DNA of 13,422 bases, from the NCBI GenBank assembly GCA_017649745.1, contig JAGCGE010000235.1, positions 1-13,422 on the forward strand, given 5' to 3'. Shown here in pieces: positions 1 through 7,534 of this stretch (its first letter is position 1; each line of letters starts with the position of its first letter). Source of the stretch: Clostridiales bacterium (GTDB lineage: Bacteria; Bacillota_A; Clostridia; Saccharofermentanales; Saccharofermentanaceae). The notes beneath the pieces were generated by a model. That model saw nothing but the letters and a program-made list of their open reading frames with translations, was not told where the DNA came from and did not search any database. The position numbers and the translations under genes are program-made.

Positions 1-1
1 C

Positions 2-364
2 CTGCTGTCGGCAGTACTTACGAGAAGGCTTAAACACTGCAGGGATTTTCTTGATGCGCTGGCGGTCAGGGATGAGTATAAGGAACTGGTGGGCTGTGAC
101 GAGATGGTAAATGAAGGAACTCCGCCTGCTTTCCTTTGCGGGACTTACGAAGATCAGCTCGGAAACTTCGAGAATTCGATCTACTATGCCGAGGCTCTGG
201 GAAGACATAATATCCCGTTCGAGCTTCACATATTTCCGAAGGGTGAGCACGGGCCTCCGTGGTGTGATGAGACGATATGGTCGATGGAGCCTTCGGACAG
301 GTCCACGTTCCGTGATTACAGAATGATCGATCTGTCGATCGAATGGATCAACGAGATGTGCTAA
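2..364 (+). CDS. Alpha/beta-hydrolase (acetyl-esterase-like), C-terminal fragment
   Basis: The reading frame is open from the left edge of the window to a TAA at 362-364, so only the last 120 codons or so are seen and the start lies outside. The segment TPPAFLCGTYEDQLGNFENS, followed by PFELHIFPKGEHG, matches the C-terminal end of bacterial alpha/beta-hydrolase esterases of the acetyl-xylan/feruloyl esterase-like group. In those the Asp (here at 152-154) and His (here at 248-250) complete the Ser-Asp-His triad; the nucleophile Ser would be upstream of the window. The family hydrolyses ester bonds, often acetyl groups on carbohydrates, but the substrate cannot be inferred here. The next gene begins 28 bases downstream on the same strand, so co-transcription with the ABC exporter is possible. 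The family call is fairly secure; substrate specificity is unknown. Confidence 0.75.
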   Translation: MLSAVLTRRLKHCRDFLDALAVRDEYKELVGCDEMVNEGTPPAFLCGTYEDQLGNFENSIYYAEALGRHNIPFELHIFPKGEHGPPWCDETIWSMEPSDRSTFRDYRMIDLSIEWINEMC

Positions 365-392
365 AATACTTGATCATATGAGGTAGGAAGAA

Positions 393-2138
393 ATGGCAGA
401 AAAGAGACTCGGAAGGAATCTTAAAAAGATGATAGGCTACTACAGGCCTTACATCGGAACTTTCATACTGGATATGATCTTTGCCCTGATCGCATCCGCG
501 ATCGCGCTGGTCATTCCGCTTGTCGTAAGATACATAACTTCGGAAGTCGTTTACTTTGACCCTTCTGACGCGAAGACTAAGATAATCCGTCTCGGCATCC
601 TTCTCGTGGTACTCGTAATCGCGCAGTTCGGTGCGAACTTCTACATCACGAACGTCGGTCACGTCATGGGCGCGAAGATGGAATATAACATGCGTTCGGA
701 AATCTTCTCTCATTATCAGAAACTGTCCTTCTCGTTCTTTGACGATCAGAAGGTCGGCCAGTTGATGAGCAGGATCACCAACGACCTTTTCGATATAACG
801 GAGCTCCTGCACCACGGTCCTGAGAATCTCGTCATTTCTTTTATCAAGATCATCGGCGCGTTCGTAATCCTTTTCGGCATCAGTAAATACCTGACGGCGG
901 CAGCTTTCATACTCCTGCCGGTCATGTTCCTTTACGTCTTCTTCCTCAACAGGAAGATGCGTAAGACTTTTCGAGAGAACAGAGCAAGGATCGCCGACAT
1001 CAACTCCAAGATCGAGGACAACCTCTCCGGAATAAGAGTGGTAAAATCATTCGCCAACGAAGACATCGAGCGCGGCAAGTTCAAGGAGGGAAACGACGCC
1101 TTCTTAAGGACCAAGAAGAACAGCTACCGTTACCTGGGTCTGTTCCAGTCCGGCATGACCGCGTTCATCCTTCTTATCAACGTGGCAGTCATCGTCACGG
1201 GCGGCGTGCTGATCTCGGAAGGTCTCGTCAAGATCCCTGACTTCATCGCGTTCCTGCTTTACATCAACACATTCACCGAGCCGATAAGGGTCCTCGTGGA
1301 CTTCACCGAGCAGTTCCAGAACGGCTACACCGGCTTCGAGAGATTCATGGAGATCTTAAGTATCGAGCCTGACATCAAGGACCGTGAAGGTTCTTTTCCT
1401 CTCGAAAACGTTCGCGGCGACATCACTTTCGAAGACGTTTCCTTCAAATACAAAGACGGCTCCCACAGAGTCCTTCGCCACGTCAACCTCGACATCAAGG
1501 CAGGTTCCTACATCGCCCTCGTCGGTTCATCCGGCGGCGGCAAGACGACCCTCTGCAGCCTCATCCCGAGATTCTATGACGTTACCGGCGGCTCCATCAA
1601 GATCGACGGCAAGGACATCCGTGACGTTAAGGTCAAGAGCCTTCGAGACCATATCGGAATAGTCCAGCAGGACGTCTATCTTTTTGCGGGCACTGTCATC
1701 GAGAACATAAGTTACGGTAAGCCCGGATCCACCCGCGAAGAGATCATCGAGGCAGCTAAGCTCGCGAACGCCCACGACTTCATCATGGAACTTCCGAACG
1801 GCTACGACACCGACATCGGTCAGCGCGGTATCAAGCTCTCGGGCGGCCAAAAGCAGCGTCTGTCCATTGCCCGCGTATTTCTTAAGAATCCTCCGATCCT
1901 TATCTTCGACGAAGCAACCAGCGCTCTGGATAACGAGAGCGAGAACATCGTCAAGGAGTCATTGGAGAAGCTCGCCAAGAACAGGACAACCATCGTCATC
2001 GCCCACCGTCTTTCAACCGTCCGTAACGCCGAGCGCATCCTCGTCCTTACCGAAAACGGCATCGAAGAAAGCGGCACCCATGAAGAGCTCATGGCTCAAA
2101 ACGGCATCTACGCAGGCCTTTACAAGTGGAACGCATAA
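393..2138 (+). CDS. ABC exporter, fused TMD-NBD half-transporter (MsbA/BmrA/LmrA type)
   Basis: This 581-residue protein has the size and order of a type IV ABC exporter half-molecule. Six predicted membrane helices lie at about residues 21-46, 65-86, 144-163, 167-186, 250-274 and 281-300, and a nucleotide-binding domain spans about 340-581. The ATPase motifs are complete: Walker A GSSGGGKTT (378-386), Q-loop Gln426, signature LSGGQ (482-486), Walker B ending IFDE with Asp506 and catalytic Glu507, and H-loop His538. It should therefore hydrolyse ATP and could act as a homodimer in the cytoplasmic membrane, exporting a drug, lipid or peptide; the substrate is not readable. The ATG start is preceded by GAGG (380-383) and GGAAG (386-390). 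The neighbour upstream is an esterase-like gene and a second exporter lies at 7535. Family assignment is secure. Confidence 0.95.
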   Translation: MAEKRLGRNLKKMIGYYRPYIGTFILDMIFALIASAIALVIPLVVRYITSEVVYFDPSDAKTKIIRLGILLVVLVIAQFGANFYITNVGHVMGAKMEYNMRSEIFSHYQKLSFSFFDDQKVGQLMSRITNDLFDITELLHHGPENLVISFIKIIGAFVILFGISKYLTAAAFILLPVMFLYVFFLNRKMRKTFRENRARIADINSKIEDNLSGIRVVKSFANEDIERGKFKEGNDAFLRTKKNSYRYLGLFQSGMTAFILLINVAVIVTGGVLISEGLVKIPDFIAFLLYINTFTEPIRVLVDFTEQFQNGYTGFERFMEILSIEPDIKDREGSFPLENVRGDITFEDVSFKYKDGSHRVLRHVNLDIKAGSYIALVGSSGGGKTTLCSLIPRFYDVTGGSIKIDGKDIRDVKVKSLRDHIGIVQQDVYLFAGTVIENISYGKPGSTREEIIEAAKLANAHDFIMELPNGYDTDIGQRGIKLSGGQKQRLSIARVFLKNPPILIFDEATSALDNESENIVKESLEKLAKNRTTIVIAHRLSTVRNAERILVLTENGIEESGTHEELMAQNGIYAGLYKWNA

Positions 2139-2152
2139 AAAAATAGACAACC

Positions 2153-2178
2153 CTAAGTTACCATCCGGGGTAAGTTAG
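2153..2178 (+). terminator. Hairpin after ABC exporter gene (weak terminator candidate)
   Basis: Arms CTAAGTTACC (2153-2162) and GGTAAGTTAG (2169-2178) pair over ten positions with one G-G mismatch and a six-base loop, starting 14 bases after the stop codon. Only a mixed pyrimidine stretch follows, not a run of T, so termination may be partial. The right arm also lies where the -35 of the next gene's promoter would be. Confidence 0.35.
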
Positions 2179-2192
2179 CCCTCCTTCTTCTA

Positions 2193-2201
2193 TGCTAAAA
2201 T
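2193..2201 (+). promoter_or_regulatory. Extended -10 element for the lipoprotein gene
   Basis: TGCTAAAAT fits the extended -10 form TGn-TAnnnT and lies about 30 bases before the start codon at 2233, leaving a short leader containing the Shine-Dalgarno site. No good -35 is visible 16-18 bases upstream. The call rests on motif and position only. Confidence 0.35.
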
Positions 2202-2232
2202 AGAAATATCTTTTTAGAATGAGGTGATACAA

Positions 2233-3144
2233 ATGAGTAATCTTAAGATGAAGAGGGTCCTTATCGCACTCACTTTCACGATGGCAATGGCAGGAAGTTC
2301 ACTGATGTTTGCCGCATGCGATTCCAAGGACACAGACGAGACCAAATCCTCAACTTCTTCTACAACAACTGAGGAAGAGACCGAAGAAGAGACAGAGGAA
2401 GAAACTGAAGAAAGCGAAGAGAATGAAGCTTCTTCAGAGGCAGTCAAAGCCAAAGCTGATGAGTTCAAGGAACAGGGGATCGAGGTCGAGCCGATCGATG
2501 CGGCTTTTCTCATGGCAGATGATTCCATATTCGTTGAAGGCTTCAGAGCGATCGATGCAGACGGCAACGAGTACGTATGTGCTCAGTTCACCGATCCTGA
2601 CTTAGCCTACGATCTTTTCCATGACGTATGGATCCCGCAGTTTGATTCTTATTACGTTTCCAACTCCAACCACAAGACAATGTTCGGCTTCCACGACAAT
2701 CAGCTGGAAGGCACAGTAGACGGTGACGGCTTCATGGAATATACCGTTATCGACGGAACCACCGAAGCTCTTCCGCATTCCGAAGCAGAAGAGGAGATTG
2801 AGATCGTTTACGAAGATTCCGGTGTTCAGGTCTACTACGAGCAGAGCATCTACAACGGCATGACCGTTACGGATAAGAGCAACACCATAGATAAAGCAGG
2901 AGAGGGCTTCGAAGCAACAAAGCTCGACAAGAACGGCAATATCGAGACAACATACTGCTACAAGTTCGAATCCGCTGATGATGCAGTCGACTATCTTTAC
3001 ACTCTCGCAGATGAGAACGGCTACGAGCTCGAGGACGACGGCACGGGCACATACATCAACCTCTTCGATGCCGAGAACAATTACAAGATCGAATTCCTGG
3101 TCAGCCCGGACGGCTTGCTTCTGGGCATAGGCGAATACGAATAA
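2233..3144 (+). CDS. Secreted lipoprotein of unknown function with acidic Thr/Glu stalk
   Basis: I chose the ATG at 2233 over the in-frame GTG at 2224, because that GTG lies inside a near-perfect ribosome-binding site GAGGTGAT (2221-2228) correctly spaced for 2233. The 303-residue product begins with a basic n-region and a hydrophobic stretch ending MFAAC, a plausible lipobox with Cys29 as lipidated residue (Phe at -3 is unusual). Residues 31-68 form a low-complexity Ser/Thr then Glu-rich stalk with three EEET units, typical of a tether through the cell wall. The rest (about 70-303) is acidic, rich in Asp, Glu and Tyr, and may hold two similar-sized subdomains. I do not recognise the family. 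It should be anchored to the outer face of the membrane. It appears to be transcribed separately from the upstream exporter. Function is unknown. Confidence 0.85.
   Translation: MSNLKMKRVLIALTFTMAMAGSSLMFAACDSKDTDETKSSTSSTTTEEETEEETEEETEESEENEASSEAVKAKADEFKEQGIEVEPIDAAFLMADDSIFVEGFRAIDADGNEYVCAQFTDPDLAYDLFHDVWIPQFDSYYVSNSNHKTMFGFHDNQLEGTVDGDGFMEYTVIDGTTEALPHSEAEEEIEIVYEDSGVQVYYEQSIYNGMTVTDKSNTIDKAGEGFEATKLDKNGNIETTYCYKFESADDAVDYLYTLADENGYELEDDGTGTYINLFDAENNYKIEFLVSPDGLLLGIGEYE
2371..2421 (+). repeat. Degenerate 12-bp tandem repeat coding EEET units
   Basis: Three consecutive 12-base units of the form GAR-GAR-GAR-ACN encode EEET EEET EEET, followed by a partial unit reading EESEE. Third-position differences between units show they are not a recent slippage event. 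The tract lies in the predicted lipoprotein stalk, where length changes would be tolerated. Confidence 0.6.
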
Positions 3145-3159
3145 CAGACAATTTCTTTA

Positions 3160-3188
3160 TTGAGATTATTCGCCAATACTGTTATCCT
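3160..3188 (+). promoter_or_regulatory. Candidate promoter for the SHOCT-domain gene
   Basis: TTGAGA (3160-3165), a 17-base spacer and TATCCT (3183-3188) with TG at 3180-3181 form a plausible sigma-A promoter with an extended -10, about 30 bases ahead of the ATG at 3220. A second AT-rich box, TATAAG (3194-3199), is an alternative. Motif evidence only. Confidence 0.35.
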
Positions 3189-3219
3189 ACGGCTATAAGC
3201 ATCCCGTAGGAGGCATATC

Positions 3220-3825
3220 ATGGAAAATACGAATCAGGCACCTTTAACCTACGCAGTTAAGAGACGTACCCCGGAAGCCAGACGCAAGAGTTGGATCGGA
3301 ACGGCCTTTTTCGGAATCGGATTACTCTACTTTGCCATATTGATGTTGCTCATGACATTAGGATCCGGTTCACCGTTCAGTTCACTGACCGGCGGCTCGG
3401 GATTAGAATTAATCTTTTCGGTTCCGTTTATCGTATTGGGAATTGTCTTTTGGACAAAATCCAACAATTCACAGAACGGTACTATCAATTTCTATAATGA
3501 TAAGATCGTTTACCATTGCCGCAGCGAGAAATTCGTTCTTCTTCCGGGTCAGATCTCTCATGTATCGCAGAGCGGTACCATGATCAAGATCGTCTTCTCC
3601 GGAAAGACTCTTACTCTCGTTTCAGACAGGGCGACAGAGATCACAAAGAATGTAAACGCCTTTATCAGCGCATATTCAAACAACGAGTTTATGCAGACTG
3701 CACCGGAACCAGCCGCTAATACTCAATCGCTTAGTCCTGAAGACATAAGAAAGTATAAGCAGCTGGTCGATGAGGGCATCATCACCCAGGAACAGTTTGA
3801 CGAGATCATTAAGAGGAATACCTGA
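3220..3825 (+). CDS. Two-TM membrane protein with PH-like region and C-terminal SHOCT motif
   Basis: The ATG start follows AGGAGG (3208-3213) at a good distance. The 201-residue product has a basic N-terminus, two predicted membrane helices (about 24-47 and 63-79), and then a beta-rich stretch (about 87-152) that resembles the small PH-like domains found after two-helix membrane anchors in Bacillota. A Pro/Ala/Gln linker leads to residues 172-200, SPEDIRKYKQLVDEGIITQE and onward, which fit the SHOCT pattern: a short charged helix, then a Leu/Val-x-x-Gly-I-I-T turn and an acidic helix. SHOCT motifs are usually found at protein ends and are thought to mediate oligomerisation; no enzymatic role is implied. 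A strong terminator follows 27 bases downstream. SHOCT is a confident call, PH-like is tentative, and the cellular role is unknown. Confidence 0.8.
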   Translation: MENTNQAPLTYAVKRRTPEARRKSWIGTAFFGIGLLYFAILMLLMTLGSGSPFSSLTGGSGLELIFSVPFIVLGIVFWTKSNNSQNGTINFYNDKIVYHCRSEKFVLLPGQISHVSQSGTMIKIVFSGKTLTLVSDRATEITKNVNAFISAYSNNEFMQTAPEPAANTQSLSPEDIRKYKQLVDEGIITQEQFDEIIKRNT

Positions 3826-3852
3826 TCTGTCTTCTCGAAAACGTTATTATCG

Positions 3853-3885
3853 GGGAACTGACTCTCATGGGTCAGTTCCCTTTTT
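3853..3885 (+). terminator. Rho-independent terminator after the SHOCT-domain gene
   Basis: A perfect ten-base stem, GGGAACTGAC (3853-3862) and GTCAGTTCCC (3871-3880) with an eight-base loop, is directly followed by five T (3881-3885). This is a textbook intrinsic terminator and separates the upstream genes from the c-di-GMP pair. Confidence 0.9.
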
Positions 3886-3963
3886 AATGTTGAAAAAGTG
3901 ACAATTAATAAAATCTTTACAGAATAGTTTTCGAATAGTGAATACAAAGTCCTCGATCGGCAT

Positions 3964-3969
3964 TATAAT
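3964..3969 (+). promoter_or_regulatory. Consensus -10 box (TATAAT) for the GGDEF gene
   Basis: A perfect TATAAT lies in the AT-rich region between the terminator and the diguanylate cyclase gene. It would give a leader of roughly 65 bases ending in the very strong GGAGGAGG ribosome site (4027-4034). No convincing -35 is visible, so activator dependence or an alternative promoter remains possible. Confidence 0.45.
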
Positions 3970-3978
3970 CAGAATTAT

Positions 3979-3999
3979 TAATTACATCAAAAGTAATTA
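3979..3999 (+). promoter_or_regulatory. AT-rich inverted repeat near the GGDEF transcription start
   Basis: TAATTAC (3979-3985) and GTAATTA (3993-3999) form a perfect seven-base inverted repeat with a seven-base centre, 10 to 30 bases downstream of the TATAAT. Its position fits an operator bound by a dimeric regulator. As RNA the stem would be weak because it is almost all A-U. Function is inferred from symmetry and place only. Confidence 0.3.
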
Positions 4000-4041
4000 T
4001 CTTTTGTTGTGCTATTTTGATTTCTCGGAGGAGGCTGTATT

Positions 4042-5349
4042 ATGATTAACAAAGATATAGACAAGTATGATATCAATGACGTTTCTGAGCTTCTTTTGGA
4101 AAACGTTGACGCAATCGTGGTAGTTGATCCGCTGATCGACGCCTATAAGTCCGTGGTCCGCCGTGGCATGTTCGAGAAATTCCTGAAGGAGTCCGGAATC
4201 TACCATGACCTTATCCTGGATCTGTGGTTCCACTTCAGTGAATCAAATGAGAAGGTTTCCGGTGACTACCAGATCTTCGCTGACAAGACAGGTGTATTTA
4301 AGTCCAAATACAGCCGCCGTCTGAAGATCTATCTCGAGAAGGAGAAGACACCTCATCTCGTACAGCTGACAGTCTATCCGTTCGATGATGCCAACAAGTA
4401 CATCTTCGTTATGGACGAGTTTAATGATAACGAGTCCTTGCAGGAATCTCTTACCACAAAGAAGATCAACACCATTCAGAACACTTATCTGTTCTCCATG
4501 TATATCGACCTGGTACAGGATACCACCAGCAGCATAAACGTTACGGAGATCTCCGACGACGTCGTTAACTATAACCTGAAGTATTCCGACTGGCGTATGA
4601 TGATCGTTAATATGATCTGGCCTGAGGACCAGGAACAGTTCCTCCGCCGTACGGATCCTGAATATCTCAAGAAACACTTCACACCGGGAAGAACTTCTTC
4701 CTACGACTGTATGATGCGTAACCTTGAGGGCAAGTACATCTGGGTCAAGCTTACATTCAGCAGAGCACAGACATCCAACGATGAAGATTACAGATTCGTC
4801 TTCATGGTTCAGGACATCAACGACAACTCCATGGAACTTATGACGACACTTCAAAAATACGAAGAAAAAGCCATCAAGGATCCGCTTACAGGTGTCCTTA
4901 ACCACGGTGAGATCGAGACTCAGCTCAACAACGCTTTGTCTCACCGCAGAGACAACGACATTACGGCTTCCGTCATGATGCTCGACCTGGACAAGTTCAA
5001 GGACGTTAACGACAACTACGGACACTCCGTCGGTGACACGACCCTTAAGCACTTTGCCAAGGTATTGCTCGACAGCGTAACTGACATGAATGCTTCAGTC
5101 GGACGTTGGGGCGGCGAGGAATTCGTGATCGTCTGCCGTGACAGAAACGGTGAAGACACATATGAACTTGCTGAGAAGATCAGGAAGAGCGTTGAAGCTT
5201 ATTTCTTCCCTGAGATCTACCACATAACCTGTTCCGTGGGAGTTACGGAGCTTCAGGCCGCCGATGATTTCAAGGCAGCATTCAACAGACTTGATAAAGC
5301 CATGTATGCTTCAAAGCATAACGGCAGAAACATGGTCACAAAACTGTAA
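4042..5349 (+). CDS. Diguanylate cyclase, soluble, PAS-like sensor plus GGDEF domain
   Basis: The 435-residue product starts at an ATG seven bases after GGAGGAGG. The C-terminal half is a complete GGDEF domain: KDPLTG (279-284), the metal and substrate segment DLDKFKDVND (315-324), GHSVGD (327-332) and the active-site motif GGEEF (357-361). It should make c-di-GMP from two GTP. The position of the inhibitory I-site (RxxD five residues before the motif) reads DMNA, so product inhibition through that site is probably absent. No membrane segment or signal peptide is seen. Residues of about 148-262, ending FVFMVQDIN just before the GGDEF linker, look like a PAS fold, and residues 1-135 may be another sensor module, but neither ligand can be named. 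The gene precedes an EAL protein by 57 bases and is likely co-transcribed with it. Confidence 0.92.
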   Translation: MINKDIDKYDINDVSELLLENVDAIVVVDPLIDAYKSVVRRGMFEKFLKESGIYHDLILDLWFHFSESNEKVSGDYQIFADKTGVFKSKYSRRLKIYLEKEKTPHLVQLTVYPFDDANKYIFVMDEFNDNESLQESLTTKKINTIQNTYLFSMYIDLVQDTTSSINVTEISDDVVNYNLKYSDWRMMIVNMIWPEDQEQFLRRTDPEYLKKHFTPGRTSSYDCMMRNLEGKYIWVKLTFSRAQTSNDEDYRFVFMVQDINDNSMELMTTLQKYEEKAIKDPLTGVLNHGEIETQLNNALSHRRDNDITASVMMLDLDKFKDVNDNYGHSVGDTTLKHFAKVLLDSVTDMNASVGRWGGEEFVIVCRDRNGEDTYELAEKIRKSVEAYFFPEIYHITCSVGVTELQAADDFKAAFNRLDKAMYASKHNGRNMVTKL

Positions 5350-5406
5350 GGATCTTATTTGAGGACCGGGTAACCAATCTGTTAGTCACCTGATCGAGGA
5401 AACTGC

Positions 5407-7398
5407 ATGATAGACGGATATAGCGTACAACTTGCTTTCTTATTATTCGAGGCAGCTCTCTGCTTTATCTTGACGCCTTTGTACATCGTTGGCAAAGATC
5501 CTCTTAGAGTGCGTAAAACAGCTATCGTATGTCTGAACCTGACCTGCGGAGTAATGCTCCTTTGCGAATACCTGTTCTATGTATACGACGGAAGCACCGG
5601 CGCTACCGAGATCACCATCATGCGTTTCGTCAACTTCTCGACGTACGCGCTGGTCGTACTCCTGTTGTTCTTCTATGCGATGCTGGTATTCCTGAAGCTT
5701 TTCGGAAGATTTGACTTCAAGGAAGATATGCCGTGCAGGAACCGCCTTATCGCCGTTTGTGCTATCGTTGCCGTAGGGCTGCTCCTTGTCGTCGTTTCCC
5801 AGTTCAACGACATGTACTATCATTTCGACGAGAACAACTTCTACCAGCGCGGACCTCTTTATCCGATCGCGGCTTTGCTGCCGGTAGCAGGTGCCATTTT
5901 GGTCTGCACTGTCATCATCAATCACAGAGCGAATATCACATTTATCCAGCGCCTCATCCTTATCTCATATCTCGTGCTTCCGTTGCTGGGTGAGGTCATC
6001 CAGTTCCTTTTCTTCGGAAATTCTCTTATGAGCATGCTGATGGGTCTTTCTGTTCTTCTGATGTTTTTCGAGAGCTTCATAGACAAGGAAAAAGAGATCG
6101 TCAGAGCCACCAAGACAGAGGTTCGAACGGGTCTTGCGAACGAGCACGGCTGTATCGAGTGGCTCAACAGTATGAAGGGCCGCGAGGACATCAAGAAGTA
6201 TGCCGCAGTATTCTTCGATCTTCGAAAATTCTCTGACATCAACCGCTTCTACGGTATCGAGAACGGTAACCGCATCCTTGCTAATTTCAGCAATATCATT
6301 CAGGGCAAGATCGAAAAAGATGAGATCGTCGGAAGACAGTTCGGTAACCAGTTCGTGGCCATCGTCAAGAACAGCAAGCTGGACGGATTTTTAAGCTTCC
6401 TGGACGAAGTCGAAGTTCCGTTTTCCGACAGTGACACGGGTGTCGAAAACAAAGTTACTTTGTCTTCACGTATCGGCGTCTATGACATCGACAGATCAGA
6501 CCTGGACGGCGAGGACATCCTCGTGTTTGCCGCTCAGGCACTCATCATCGCCAAGTCCAAGGACAACGACGAGATCGTATGGCTCACCAAGGAGATCCTC
6601 GACAGTCTCGCAGAGCGCAAGAAGCTCGAGAGCGACATCAAGTTCGGTCTCAAGAACGGCGAGTTCATTCCGTTCTATCAGCCGAAGGTCAACATCACGA
6701 CCGGTAAGATCTGCGGTCTTGAGGCTCTGTCACGATGGATGCACGAAGGTACTTTGCAGTCACCGGGAACATTTATCCCTATCATGGAGGCAAACGACTC
6801 CATCCGCCGTCTGGACCTCCTGATCCTTAAGAACGTATGCGAGAACATCGCGGGATGGCTTAAGGAAGGGATCGAAGTACCGGTCTGTTCCGTAAATTTC
6901 TCCAGACGTAATCTGGCAGATCCGGAGCTCGCGCAGAAGATCGACTCCGTTGTCACGGCATCGGGAATACCGAAGGAACTTATCGAGATAGAAGTTACCG
7001 AGACTGCGGACGAGTTCTCGATAAGTATACTGAGAAAATTCGTGGGCGAACTTCATAAGCTGGGATACAAGGTTTCAATCGATGATTTCGGAAGCGCCAG
7101 CTCTTCCCTCACCCTGCTCCGCGAGATCGATTTTGACACGATCAAGATCGACAAGGGTTTTGTCGACAATTCCAAGAAGCGCGATCTGTCGATCCTGTCT
7201 TACATCGTTAAGATCGCCAGGGAGATCGATACCAATATCGTCGCTGAAGGCGTTGAGCAGAAGCAGCAGGTCGATACTCTGAACAGGCTCGGCGTTGCAG
7301 TTATCCAGGGCTATTACTTCGACAGGCCTCTTCCGAAGGATGACATCGACAACAGGCTCCGGGATCCTTACTACGCGATCGACCAGGTAAGCGTCTGA
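5407..7398 (+). CDS. 7-TM protein with degenerate GGDEF and intact EAL c-di-GMP phosphodiesterase
   Basis: The ATG start follows GAGGA (5396-5400). The 663-residue protein has seven predicted membrane helices (about 7-27, 36-56, 73-98, 113-131, 151-172, 181-202, 205-223), resembling the N-terminal 7TM sensor regions of Bacillota signalling proteins. A GGDEF-fold domain follows (about 235-395) whose signature reads FGNQF (312-316), so it should not be a cyclase; it may bind GTP or act as a spacer. The EAL domain (about 405-650) keeps the catalytic set: E439-A-L with Arg443, Asn497, Glu532, Asp559-Asp560, Lys580, Glu614 and Gln634. It should hydrolyse c-di-GMP to pGpG at the inner face of the membrane. 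Placed directly after a cyclase gene, it probably provides the opposing activity in response to a membrane or extracellular cue. Confidence 0.93.
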   Translation: MIDGYSVQLAFLLFEAALCFILTPLYIVGKDPLRVRKTAIVCLNLTCGVMLLCEYLFYVYDGSTGATEITIMRFVNFSTYALVVLLLFFYAMLVFLKLFGRFDFKEDMPCRNRLIAVCAIVAVGLLLVVVSQFNDMYYHFDENNFYQRGPLYPIAALLPVAGAILVCTVIINHRANITFIQRLILISYLVLPLLGEVIQFLFFGNSLMSMLMGLSVLLMFFESFIDKEKEIVRATKTEVRTGLANEHGCIEWLNSMKGREDIKKYAAVFFDLRKFSDINRFYGIENGNRILANFSNIIQGKIEKDEIVGRQFGNQFVAIVKNSKLDGFLSFLDEVEVPFSDSDTGVENKVTLSSRIGVYDIDRSDLDGEDILVFAAQALIIAKSKDNDEIVWLTKEILDSLAERKKLESDIKFGLKNGEFIPFYQPKVNITTGKICGLEALSRWMHEGTLQSPGTFIPIMEANDSIRRLDLLILKNVCENIAGWLKEGIEVPVCSVNFSRRNLADPELAQKIDSVVTASGIPKELIEIEVTETADEFSISILRKFVGELHKLGYKVSIDDFGSASSSLTLLREIDFDTIKIDKGFVDNSKKRDLSILSYIVKIAREIDTNIVAEGVEQKQQVDTLNRLGVAVIQGYYFDRPLPKDDIDNRLRDPYYAIDQVSV

Positions 7399-7459
7399 GA
7401 TATAAAAACTTACTCGCTTACAGGTTTGATTGGTGAATCTTTCTTGTCGTTATTGAACT

Positions 7460-7487
7460 TTGCAATTGCTTTTTTCTGTGGTAAAAG
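7460..7487 (+). promoter_or_regulatory. Candidate promoter for the second ABC exporter
   Basis: TTGCAA (7460-7465), a 16-base spacer and TAAAAG (7482-7487) with the extended TGG before it lie in the 136-base gap between the EAL gene and the exporter. The spacing and place suit the start codon at 7535. No terminator is visible after the EAL gene, so read-through may add expression. Confidence 0.35.
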
Positions 7488-7534
7488 TAGCGTAGAAGTT
7501 CATCATTTGTTTTCGCGAAAAAGGAGAAAGACTT

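Noticed and set aside
348..815. Open frame of 155 codons on the minus strand
   Set aside because: Antisense to the first ABC exporter, with no ribosome site or recognisable domain.
3886..4041. c-di-GMP riboswitch in the leader of the cyclase gene
   Set aside because: The leader lacks the conserved GEMM-type core and any long paired structure; only a weak seven-base AT-rich repeat is present.
4243..5052. Long open frame (269 codons) on the minus strand
   Set aside because: It is fully antisense to the GGDEF gene, whose frame carries all catalytic motifs. The antisense product is a Val/Asp-rich shadow of codon bias with no family features.
5443..5925. Open frame of 160 codons on the minus strand
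   Set aside because: Antisense to the 7-TM region of the EAL protein; composition reflects the complement of hydrophobic codons.
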